DNA of 5,960 bases from NCBI GenBank assembly GCA_042091035.1, contig JBELIG010000205.1, forward strand, positions 1 to 5,960. The letters run 5' to 3'. Below the pieces are notes generated by a model. The model was not told the origin of the DNA. It searched no databases and was given only the letters and a program-made list of their open reading frames with translations. This stretch comes from AM-2324 sp042091035 (GTDB lineage Bacteria > Bacteroidota > Bacteroidia > Chitinophagales > Saprospiraceae). The stretch's first letter is position 1. Every line of letters begins with the position of its first letter. Made by a program: the position numbers and the translations under genes. Shown in pieces: positions 1 to 5,960 of the stretch.

Positions 1-169
1 CATTTACATGAATTACATAAGGACAGTGGTTGCAAAGAAAGATTATAAGTGTGCCGTTTGGCCCTTTAACATCAGAAAGGCTTATATCTTTTCCAGAAAC
101 TGTGTCTGGAAGCGTAAAGTCTGGGGCTTGAGTTCCCAGGTCTATCATATTTGATTCTGTAAATGCCAT
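1..169 (-). CDS. Thioredoxin-fold peroxiredoxin-like protein, N-terminal part only
   Basis: This is the first 56 codons of a gene that runs off the left edge of the window; its ATG is at 169-167. The visible protein has a typical AhpC/TSA-type opening: APDFTLPD at residues 15-22, a short insertion with SLSD, then the strand TLIIFL running into CNHCPYV at residues 46-52. The C-x-x-C pair (Cys46, Cys49) followed by proline is the redox-active site of the thioredoxin fold. The CNHCP(Y/F)V form is typical of the roughly 180-200 residue peroxiredoxin-like (PRX_like1) proteins, whose exact substrate is not well defined. No signal peptide is visible, so a cytoplasmic thiol-redox role is likely. The start lies only 2 bases after the stop of the carboxypeptidase gene, so the two are probably co-transcribed and perhaps translationally coupled. 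The missing C-terminus prevents finer assignment. Confidence 0.85.
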   Translation of the reverse strand, partial: MAFTESNMIDLGTQAPDFTLPDTVSGKDISLSDVKGPNGTLIIFLCNHCPYVIHVN

Positions 170-171
170 AG

Positions 172-978
172 TTAATTACAATTCGGGTTTATACCTAAAA
201 TATACTTGTTAATAACATCAATGGAGTCTGTAGTGTTGTCTCCATCAAATCCTTTTATGTCTTTATTCTCCATTTGCGTTTGAGCAAAATTGGTCAGTTT
301 GGAGGCAACTGGCAAGTAGGACCAATGCCATTTTTCAAGATTATAACCGTAGGGTCTTTCGATCCCTTTTTCGCTGTACACTTGGCAAAAGCCGAAAGAT
401 CCAGCATTTGCTTGCAGCCATTCATATTCTTTAAGCCCTTTTCCGGATTCAAAATAGTCATTTTCTAAATTATTGAGATCAATATCTGTACCCCAGTGAT
501 GTCTTGAAGTGCCTGGCATAGAGCTGTATTCAAGTATTTTAAGTGCTCTTTGTTTGAAACCGGGATGTGACTTTGTAAGGTCTCTTCCGGACACTTTTGT
601 TACCCCTGTCCACTTTCTTTCCCAAATTCCTTTCTGATAGTAAAAGGGGCGAGTTGCTGAGATGATATTGAATGTAATACCTACTTCCTGAGCAGATTTT
701 GCCATTTCCTTAAATGCTTCATAGGCATCTGTCCGCATATATATAGCCTCTTTTTTTGTAAATGCGGCTTCGATCTTCGAAAAGCTTTTATGCTTAGAAG
801 GATCGAATTTCCCCATAAGATAATCTTTGCTGAGATAGCTTTCTCTCAGGGTATCTTTGACCATTGCTTTTACAGAAACCGTTTGTTCCACCACTTTTTC
901 ATCTTGTACCTTTTCATTAGAACGACAAGCTATCAAGAGGATAATAATTGTTAACATAGAACCGATTCTAATCATCAT
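172..978 (-). CDS. VanY-like D-alanyl-D-alanine carboxypeptidase lipoprotein (peptidase family M15)
   Basis: This 268-residue protein is a predicted zinc D,D-carboxypeptidase that trims the terminal D-Ala from peptidoglycan stem peptides on the outer side of the inner membrane. Residues 1-18 form a lipoprotein signal: a short hydrophobic core (residues 8-16) ending in the lipobox LIAC with Cys18 as the acylated residue. The M15 signature is complete. SRHHWGTDID at 158-167 corresponds to the family pattern SxHxxGxxxD and supplies His160 and Asp167 as zinc ligands. EKWHW at 215-219 supplies the catalytic Glu215 and the third ligand His218. SATRPFYYQ at 107-115 is the substrate-side motif seen before the zinc site in this family. 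The C-terminal tail ends in YILGINPNC. Translation starts at ATG 978 or the adjacent ATG 975; the sequence does not decide between them. The gene begins 8 bases after the upstream minus-strand gene and ends 2 bases before the next. Family and fold are secure; the exact bond cleaved (D,D or L,D) is inferred. Confidence 0.93.
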   Translation of the reverse strand: MMIRIGSMLTIIILLIACRSNEKVQDEKVVEQTVSVKAMVKDTLRESYLSKDYLMGKFDPSKHKSFSKIEAAFTKKEAIYMRTDAYEAFKEMAKSAQEVGITFNIISATRPFYYQKGIWERKWTGVTKVSGRDLTKSHPGFKQRALKILEYSSMPGTSRHHWGTDIDLNNLENDYFESGKGLKEYEWLQANAGSFGFCQVYSEKGIERPYGYNLEKWHWSYLPVASKLTNFAQTQMENKDIKGFDGDNTTDSIDVINKYILGINPNCN

Positions 979-986
979 ATTGGTGG

Positions 987-2414
987 TTAATATTTGAATT
1001 CAATGCGTTTTATAGGATAGCCAAATAATTTATCTCTCTTAATTAGGTCAGCTACTTTTTGAGGAACCTCATCTTCCCAGCCAGCTTCATCATTCTTGAT
1101 TTTTTGGAGAACTCTCCAAGAGAATATATGCAGGATTTCTTCATTATAATTTTGAATATCAACAATCTGTCTAACATCCTTAAGATATTTGAGCAGGAAG
1201 TTGATCTCATCAGGCACCGGCATATTGTCTGAGTTCATTATATCAGAACTACCCTCTTGGAATGCAGGATAAACATAGAATGATGCATTCCTTTTAAAGA
1301 GTTTACCGAATGTTTCCAGATGATTTCTGGACTTTGCAGTTTCATATTTCTGATGAACAATATTTATTAAATCCCTTACACCTACCACGACTCCAACATG
1401 CTCAACTTTGAAATCTCTTAGGTACTTAATGAGTTCAGTTTGATCTTCTAATTGAGTCAGCACAACTGTTTGATCTAATTCTGCTAATAGATCTGCACGC
1501 TCTATAAAATCCGCCTCATCAATTTCATCAAGTTCTGTTGCTCGGTTGAGGTTTTCTAGTGTTATTTCTGCAAGTTGAATAAGTTTTTCAGGATTTTCAA
1601 TGTCATCTCTGAATTGCTCTGTTCCACTTTGTATCATATCCCAATTCACATGTGTAATTGGTCGGAAACTTCCTCTTACCAATAGTGGGTTGGTTTTATA
1701 AAGAAATTCAGATCCATGTATAGGAGCTTTATCCTTCCCAAACATCGTAACCTTACAAATTTTATTTCTGATCAGGTAAAGAGCGAGCAACCTATTGTCA
1801 AGTTCTGTGAAATCTGGTCCCGTCAGTCGCACCATGTCAACTTCGACACGACCGTGCAGGCCATCTATTAGAGATTGCAACATGGTCTCTGGTTCCTTGT
1901 AATATTTATAGCAAGCATAAATCATATTAACCCCGAGGATTCCTATAGCTTGTTGTTGAAGCGTATTGTCTTTGTCCTTCATTTTTACATGCAAGACAAA
2001 GTCATTGGGTTCAGAATTTGGGTCGAGTTGAAAACGCACACCCATCCAGCCATTTCCTTTTATGGTACGCGTATAATTGACAGCAGCTACAGAATTTGCA
2101 AAGACAAAAAATCGGGTATCTGGCCTGTTTTGTTTTAGTCTGTCTGACATGAGTACATATTCGTGATCCAGCATTTTGTACAACCTGGGTTCACAAACAT
2201 AGCGGCCACTTTTTTCGAGACCGTAGATTTTATCTGAAACAATTTTATCATAAGCGGACATAGTTTTGGCTATAGTACCTGCAGCAGCACCTACCTGAAA
2301 AAAGTGCCTGGCTACTTCTTGACCTGCTCCTATCTCCGCAAAGGTTCCGTAGATGGAGTTGTTCAAGTTGATTTCCAATGCCTTTTGGTCTGTTTCGAGA
2401 AGTTGTCGACTCAT
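987..2414 (-). CDS. Conserved hypothetical protein of unknown function, 475 residues (possibly the DUF6909 family)
   Basis: I cannot assign a function. The protein has no signal peptide and no transmembrane segment, so it is probably cytoplasmic. The N-terminal part is the most striking: YGTFAEIGAGQEVARHFF at 22-39, then VGAAAGTIAKTMSAYD at 41-56. It is glycine/alanine-rich and looks strongly constrained. Strand-helix stretches follow, such as FFVFANSVAAVNY at 102-114 and a region around GVNMIYACYK at 161-170. Residues about 280-330 form an acidic, helix-rich segment, and HVGVVVGVRDLINIVHQKY at 339-357 resembles a beta-strand plus helix unit. From memory this N-terminal block recurs in proteins of several phyla with inconsistent database names, and a DUF6909 label exists in Bacteroidetes, but I cannot verify either link here. 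It is the promoter-proximal gene of a probable three-gene operon with the carboxypeptidase (8-bp gap) and the peroxiredoxin-like gene. The start ATG at 2414 puts the conserved block near residue 22, which fits well. It is divergently oriented from mnmG. Confidence 0.85.
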   Translation of the reverse strand: MSRQLLETDQKALEINLNNSIYGTFAEIGAGQEVARHFFQVGAAAGTIAKTMSAYDKIVSDKIYGLEKSGRYVCEPRLYKMLDHEYVLMSDRLKQNRPDTRFFVFANSVAAVNYTRTIKGNGWMGVRFQLDPNSEPNDFVLHVKMKDKDNTLQQQAIGILGVNMIYACYKYYKEPETMLQSLIDGLHGRVEVDMVRLTGPDFTELDNRLLALYLIRNKICKVTMFGKDKAPIHGSEFLYKTNPLLVRGSFRPITHVNWDMIQSGTEQFRDDIENPEKLIQLAEITLENLNRATELDEIDEADFIERADLLAELDQTVVLTQLEDQTELIKYLRDFKVEHVGVVVGVRDLINIVHQKYETAKSRNHLETFGKLFKRNASFYVYPAFQEGSSDIMNSDNMPVPDEINFLLKYLKDVRQIVDIQNYNEEILHIFSWRVLQKIKNDEAGWEDEVPQKVADLIKRDKLFGYPIKRIEFKY

Positions 2415-2432
2415 TAGTATAGTATTGTTTCA

Positions 2433-2459
2433 ACGATTTATCGTAAAATTAATATTTTA
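2433..2459. repeat. Two abutting small inverted repeats, possible operator
   Basis: ACGAT-TT-ATCGT occupies 2433-2444: 5-bp arms and a 2-base centre. TAAAAT-TAAT-ATTTTA occupies 2444-2459: 6-bp perfect arms and a 4-base centre. They share base 2444. They sit 19 to 45 bases upstream of the minus-strand operon's first ATG, where a promoter or 5' leader would lie. The second repeat is pure A/T and could be chance; the first is better defined but short. A regulator binding site is only an inference. Confidence 0.3.
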
Positions 2460-2526
2460 AGAACGAAGTTTTACCTATTGCTGTTCCTTTTAAGCAATCT
2501 GTAAGGCACTAAAAAATAATATTTTG

Positions 2527-2534
2527 TATTTTTG
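2527..2534 (+). promoter_or_regulatory. Bacteroidetes-type -7 promoter element for mnmG
   Basis: TATTTTTG matches the Bacteroidetes primary sigma factor -7 consensus TAnnTTTG exactly. No good -33 TTTG is present 19-21 bases upstream, so the match is one-sided. Transcription would begin a few bases downstream, around 2539-2541, leaving a leader of only about 12 bases before the ATG at 2552. The placement also overlaps the in-frame GTG at 2534, which argues against that codon as a start. Confidence 0.6.
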
Positions 2535-2551
2535 TGCAAAATTTAGTTGTT

Positions 2552-4420
2552 ATGTTTCCAGAGTATGATGTAATTGTGGTAGGTGCAGGGCACGCAGGTT
2601 GTGAAGCTGCGGTGGCTGCTGCCAATATGGGTTCAAAGGTGATGTTGGCAACGATGAACATGCAAACGATCGCTCAAATGTCTTGTAATCCAGCGATGGG
2701 TGGTGTGGCAAAGGGGCAGATTGTTCGTGAAATCGATGCTCTAGGTGGCTATTCCGGAATTATCACGGATGCAACTCGCGTGCAATTCAGAATGCTCAAT
2801 CGGTCTAAGGGACCTGCGATGTGGAGCCCTCGTGCTCAATCTGACAGACATATGTTTGCCGCAATGTGGAGACAGAAGTTAGAAGAAAATCCAAATGTTG
2901 ACTTTTGGCAGGAGATGATAGTCGGGCTTGTGGTAAAGGATGGTGTTGTCAAGGGTGTTAGAACTAGTATTGGATTAGAAATTCCAGGTAAAACGGTCAT
3001 TCTTACAAATGGTACTTTTTTAAATGGGCTTATTCATATTGGTGAAAAGCAATTTGGAGGTGGTCGTGCGGGAGAACGCGCAGCTACTGGACTTACTGCT
3101 CAATTAACTGAACTAGGGTTTGAAGCTGGACGAATGAAGACTGGAACTCCTCCAAGAGTAGATGGCAGAACATTGGACTGGTCTAAAATGGAGGTACAAC
3201 ATGGCGATACAGATGTGGAAGGTAGATTTAGTTATACAGATTCTGCATTGCCTGAAAAACAGATTCCTTGTCACATAACATTTACAAATGATGCTGTCCA
3301 TGAAATGTTGAAGACTGGTTTTGAACGTTCTCCAATGTTTAATGGGACGATTGAAGCTTTAGGACCGAGATATTGCCCTTCGATAGAAGACAAGATAAAT
3401 CGATTTTCTGATAGAGACAGGCATCAGTTGTTTGTAGAGCCTGAGGGTTGGAATACCTGTGAGGTCTATGTTAATGGGTTCTCCTCCTCTCTGCCAGAAG
3501 ATATTCAGTACAAAGCAATGCGTTTGATCCCTGGTTTTGAAGCCGCTAAAATGTTCCGACCTGGTTATGCCATTGAATACGATTTTTTCCAACCAACTCA
3601 ACTGAAACCTACCCTAGAGACTAAGCTGGTGAAAAACCTCTTTTTTGCCGGTCAGATCAACGGTACAACTGGATATGAAGAAGCTGGAGGTCAGGGTCTG
3701 ATGGCAGGAATTAATGCACATTTGAATATTCAGGAGCAAGGGCCATTTATCTTGAAGCGATCAGAGGGTTATATAGGTGTGCTTATCGATGATCTTGTGA
3801 ATAAAGGTACTAAAGAGCCGTATAGAATGTTTACTTCAAGAGCGGAGTATCGCATTTTATTGCGTCAAGATAATGCAGATATTCGATTGACTCCGCTTGC
3901 TCATAAATTGGGTATGAAGGACATGGAAGATCGAATGGAACGTGTCAATAAAAAATTGGAAGAAGAGAAACAAATAGGTAAGTTCTTTGAGAACTACAGT
4001 ATAGAGCCTGAAGTGTTGAATGAAACATTGGAAGAGCTTGGAGATAGTCTATTGAAGCAAAAAGTAAAATTGCTACCTGTATTGCTTAGACCAAAACTTA
4101 ATATGGGAATTCTAGGAAATGCAGATTCTGAAGTTGGGACATTTTTATCTGCATATGATAAAACAACTCTTGAATATGCTGAGGTGGGAATGAAATATGC
4201 TGGATATATCAAAAAAGAGCAGGAAATGGTTGACAAGATGATCCGATTGGAGTCTGTAGCCTTGAGGGAAGATGAGGATTATGATTCTTTAGTTTCCCTG
4301 TCTTTAGAGGCTAGAGAAAAGCTGAAAAAGGTAAGGCCTCTTTCTATTGGTCAGGCAAGCCGTATCTCAGGGATCTCTCCATCTGATATTTCTGTGCTTC
4401 TGGTTCACAAGGGTAGGTAA
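2552..4420 (+). CDS. mnmG: tRNA uridine-5-carboxymethylaminomethyl(34) synthesis enzyme MnmG (GidA)
   Basis: MnmG works with the GTPase MnmE to add a carboxymethylaminomethyl group to C5 of wobble uridine 34 in certain tRNAs, using FAD, NADH, methylene-tetrahydrofolate and glycine in the cytoplasm. The 622-residue product has the usual family length. The FAD-binding dinucleotide fold opens with VIVVGAGHAGCEAA at residues 7-20. CNPAMGG at 45-51 carries Cys45, and GPRYCPSIEDKINRF at 271-285 carries Cys275; by position these match catalytic Cys47 and Cys277 of the E. coli enzyme. AGQINGTTGYEEAGGQGLMAG at 366-386 is the second GidA signature. The helical C-terminal domain, which contacts MnmE and tRNA, ends with SRISGISPSDISVLL. 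An in-frame GTG at 2534 would add six residues, but it lies inside the -7 promoter element, and homologues begin at MFPEYD, so I chose ATG 2552. No Shine-Dalgarno is visible. The flippase gene follows after 3 bases. Confidence 0.98.
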   Translation: MFPEYDVIVVGAGHAGCEAAVAAANMGSKVMLATMNMQTIAQMSCNPAMGGVAKGQIVREIDALGGYSGIITDATRVQFRMLNRSKGPAMWSPRAQSDRHMFAAMWRQKLEENPNVDFWQEMIVGLVVKDGVVKGVRTSIGLEIPGKTVILTNGTFLNGLIHIGEKQFGGGRAGERAATGLTAQLTELGFEAGRMKTGTPPRVDGRTLDWSKMEVQHGDTDVEGRFSYTDSALPEKQIPCHITFTNDAVHEMLKTGFERSPMFNGTIEALGPRYCPSIEDKINRFSDRDRHQLFVEPEGWNTCEVYVNGFSSSLPEDIQYKAMRLIPGFEAAKMFRPGYAIEYDFFQPTQLKPTLETKLVKNLFFAGQINGTTGYEEAGGQGLMAGINAHLNIQEQGPFILKRSEGYIGVLIDDLVNKGTKEPYRMFTSRAEYRILLRQDNADIRLTPLAHKLGMKDMEDRMERVNKKLEEEKQIGKFFENYSIEPEVLNETLEELGDSLLKQKVKLLPVLLRPKLNMGILGNADSEVGTFLSAYDKTTLEYAEVGMKYAGYIKKEQEMVDKMIRLESVALREDEDYDSLVSLSLEAREKLKKVRPLSIGQASRISGISPSDISVLLVHKGR

Positions 4421-4423
4421 TTT

Positions 4424-5872
4424 ATGAAAAAAGAATTTCTGGTTAACATCTCTATTTTACTGGGCTTGAACCTAGTGATTAAGCCATTCTATGTGTTTGG
4501 CCTAGAACGAGGTGTACATGATCAACTCGGAAATGAATCTTTTGAACTTTACTTAAGTCTTTTCAGTATAGCAGTTATTTTTCAGATCATCAATGACCTG
4601 GGTATTCAAAGCTATACCTCTAAACGACTATCCGAAGCACCCGAACTTATTCAGTCCCTATTTTCTAATTTTCTCGGATTCAAGCTTATTCTTGGCTTGC
4701 TATACTTTTTACTATTGTTTGCTGCTTCCGTGTTTCTTGATTATGATAGGAGTAGTCAAATGCTATTGTATGGCTTAGGTATTGTCCATTTTCTATCGGG
4801 GATGCTGCAATATTTAAGAGCAAATCTTGCTGGCATCGGTCGATATAGGATAGACAGTTTATTGTCAGCAGTTGATCGGAGTATTTTAATTATCATTTTG
4901 TCAATTATTCTTTTCGGGCAATGGGATATTAATTTTGATCTTAGCTGGTTTATTAGAGCACAGATCCTCAGTATGGCTATATCCGTTGTAATAGGTTTTC
5001 TTTTGTTAAGACCGTATTTAAAGGAGGTAGTTTGGACTTTAAACCGTTCCATTTTTGTGAAGCAAGTGAAGGAGAGTCTGCCTTATGCAGTAGCAGTGCT
5101 TCTGATGGCATTATACTCACGAATGGATCAGGTAATGCTTGAGCGAATGCTGACTGGTTCTGGTGAAGGAGGTGTGTATGGGATGAGTTACAGATTGTTG
5201 GATGTTTTAAATATGATCGGATTCCTATTTGCTGGATTGCTATTACCTATGTTTGCGAAGATGAATTCGGAGGGGAGTGATGTAAAAGGATTGATTGCTT
5301 TATCTGGGAAAATTTTATTCGGTGGCACTATTGTTTTGGCATTTGCGGTGTCAGCAGTTTCTTTTGAATTGCTTGATTTTATGTATCCTAGTCTTAGCGT
5401 AAGTTCGATAAATGTTGAAGTTACGCAGTATCTAATGGGAAGCCTAGTGATGATGAGTGGTGGGTATATATTTGGTACTTATCTTGTGGCAACAGGAAGG
5501 CTAAAACGGCTGAATCTTTTGTTTATAGCTTCTTTAGTTTTGAATTTCACACTTAATCTTTTCTGGATCAGGGAATATGGAGCAGCGGGTGCTGCAAAGG
5601 CTACTTTGATCACGCAGAGTCTTGTTTTTCTTGTTGAATTCATTTGGGTAAGTTCTCTAAGGCTTATAGACCACAAGGATCTGACATTGAGGGTGCTGGT
5701 TTTAGTTCTTTTGATGAGTTTCCTTATTTTAGGTGACCCTTTAACCTATATGAATCAGTTCATGATCAAGCTTGCAATCTATATTTTTATTGGACTGGCC
5801 GGAGGCTTTGTTTTTGGATTGTTCCCATTAAATGAATTTTTGAAAATACTTAAGTCGAAGGAAAAGCATTAG
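4424..5872 (+). CDS. Polysaccharide/lipid-linked oligosaccharide flippase-like membrane protein (MOP superfamily, Wzx type)
   Basis: This 482-residue integral membrane protein has about 14 hydrophobic helices by eye, near residues 5-26, 42-60, 83-104, 112-135, 151-166, 176-196, 218-238, 258-278, 295-317, 333-356, 362-381, 387-410, 423-437 and 447-468. That topology and length are typical of Wzx-like flippases, which move undecaprenyl-linked glycan units across the inner membrane. Supporting family features are YSRMDQVMLERM at 231-242 in the seventh helix, VYGMSYRLLDVLN at 251-263, and GAAGAAKATLITQSL at 386-400, the small-residue stretch seen in the C-terminal half of polysaccharide biosynthesis transporters. 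The start ATG is 3 bases after the mnmG stop, with a partial Shine-Dalgarno (AGGT) inside the end of mnmG, so co-transcription is likely. No glycosyltransferase lies in the window, so the substrate cannot be named. MurJ or a generic MATE exporter are alternatives, but I see none of the usual MurJ sequence features. Confidence 0.88.
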   Translation: MKKEFLVNISILLGLNLVIKPFYVFGLERGVHDQLGNESFELYLSLFSIAVIFQIINDLGIQSYTSKRLSEAPELIQSLFSNFLGFKLILGLLYFLLLFAASVFLDYDRSSQMLLYGLGIVHFLSGMLQYLRANLAGIGRYRIDSLLSAVDRSILIIILSIILFGQWDINFDLSWFIRAQILSMAISVVIGFLLLRPYLKEVVWTLNRSIFVKQVKESLPYAVAVLLMALYSRMDQVMLERMLTGSGEGGVYGMSYRLLDVLNMIGFLFAGLLLPMFAKMNSEGSDVKGLIALSGKILFGGTIVLAFAVSAVSFELLDFMYPSLSVSSINVEVTQYLMGSLVMMSGGYIFGTYLVATGRLKRLNLLFIASLVLNFTLNLFWIREYGAAGAAKATLITQSLVFLVEFIWVSSLRLIDHKDLTLRVLVLVLLMSFLILGDPLTYMNQFMIKLAIYIFIGLAGGFVFGLFPLNEFLKILKSKEKH

Positions 5873-5881
5873 AATAGAAAT

Positions 5882-5930
5882 GAAATCAATTCTTTGTTTA
5901 GATATTAAGCTTTAAGAATTGTTTTATTTC
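5882..5930. terminator. AT-rich inverted repeat after the mnmG-flippase operon, possible terminator or operator
   Basis: Perfect 8-bp arms CAATTCTT (5887-5894) and AAGAATTG (5914-5921) enclose a 19-base loop. Pairing can continue outward after one mismatch (AAA 5883-5885 with TTT 5923-5925), or GAAAT 5882-5886 can pair with ATTTC 5926-5930. The right arm is followed by a T-rich run (TTTTATTT). It begins 10 bases after the flippase stop, which suits a transcription terminator, though the stem is weak and GC-poor. Its right arm also lies just upstream of the -7 element at 5932, so it could equally be an operator for the next gene. Confidence 0.4.
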
Positions 5931-5931
5931 A

Positions 5932-5939
5932 TACTTTTG
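5932..5939 (+). promoter_or_regulatory. Bacteroidetes-type -7 element for a gene beyond the right edge
   Basis: TACTTTTG matches TAnnTTTG exactly. No convincing -33 TTTG lies at the usual 19-21 base spacing; the nearest TTTG, at 5893-5896, is too far upstream. The remaining 21 bases to the window edge contain no start codon, so the promoter would serve a plus-strand gene outside the window. Confidence 0.5.
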
Positions 5940-5960
5940 TACCTACTAATTAATCGAAAA

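Larger units (their letters stand above)
2415..2551. promoter_or_regulatory. Divergent intergenic region between the minus-strand operon and mnmG
   Basis: This 137-bp AT-rich spacer must carry the promoters for both directions. The plus-strand side has an exact -7 element at 2527-2534 (annotated separately). On the minus strand I find no exact TAnnTTTG. The nearest candidates are TAATTTTA (complement of 2444-2451), which differs at the last base, and TAAATTTTG (complement of 2537-2545), which has one extra spacer base. Neither has a clear -33 TTTG at the usual distance. Two small inverted repeats lie at 2433-2459. No RNA gene or small protein is evident. Confidence 0.5.

Noticed and set aside
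172..255. C-terminal DGDNTTDSIDVINKYILG of the carboxypeptidase as a dockerin-like calcium repeat
   Set aside because: The acidic residues do not fall at the required 1, 3, 5 and 12 spacing and there is only one copy. It looks like the normal tail of this Bacteroidetes peptidase group.
2534..2551. GTG at 2534 as the mnmG start codon
   Set aside because: It overlaps the exact -7 promoter element, and homologues begin at the MFPEYD encoded from 2552.
4421..4423. Separate promoter for the flippase gene
   Set aside because: There are only 3 bp between genes, and I saw no TAnnTTTG element in the end of mnmG just upstream.
4756..5052. Minus-strand open frame of 98 codons
   Set aside because: It lies fully antisense to the flippase gene, has no recognisable domain and a composition expected from the reverse of a membrane-protein gene. 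It is treated as a shadow frame, as are the other short frames inside the mnmG, carboxypeptidase and unknown-protein genes.
1..5960. Mobile element, CRISPR array, tRNA or defence system
   Set aside because: There are no transposase or integrase motifs, no regularly spaced repeats, no terminal inverted repeats and no cloverleaf-like sequence. All long frames are accounted for by five chromosomal-type genes.

Overview
The window looks like an ordinary chromosomal segment of a Bacteroidetes (Bacteroidota) bacterium, most likely from the Cytophagales side. The evidence is moderately AT-rich DNA, start codons with little or no Shine-Dalgarno sequence, two exact matches to the Bacteroidetes -7 promoter element TAnnTTTG, a Bacteroidetes-style lipoprotein M15 peptidase, and a MnmG that begins MFPEYDVIVVGAGHAGCEAA.

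Left half (1-2414), minus strand: three tightly packed genes read right to left and probably form one operon. First is a 475-residue soluble conserved protein of unknown function. Eight bases later comes a VanY-like D-alanyl-D-alanine carboxypeptidase lipoprotein with its zinc and catalytic residues intact. Two bases after that is the start of a thioredoxin-fold peroxiredoxin-like protein with a CNHC redox motif, cut by the window edge and not separately visible as a long reading frame.

Middle (2415-2551): a 137-bp divergent intergenic region. It holds an exact -7 element (2527-2534) just ahead of mnmG, and two adjacent small inverted repeats (2433-2459) nearer the minus-strand operon. The promoter shows that mnmG starts at the ATG at 2552 and not at the upstream in-frame GTG at 2534.

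Right half (2552-5872), plus strand: mnmG (gidA), the FAD enzyme for wobble-uridine modification of tRNA, is followed after 3 bp by a gene for a 14-helix membrane protein of the polysaccharide flippase (Wzx/MATE-like) type, presumably co-transcribed. The final 88 bp contain an AT-rich inverted repeat that could end this operon, then another exact -7 element that probably serves a gene beyond the window.

I see no mobile element, CRISPR array, tRNA, rRNA or defence system. The least explained items are the conserved protein of unknown function heading the minus-strand operon, the pairing of mnmG with a flippase away from any glycan cluster, and the dyads at 2433-2459 and 5882-5930. None of these amounts to a clearly new system.
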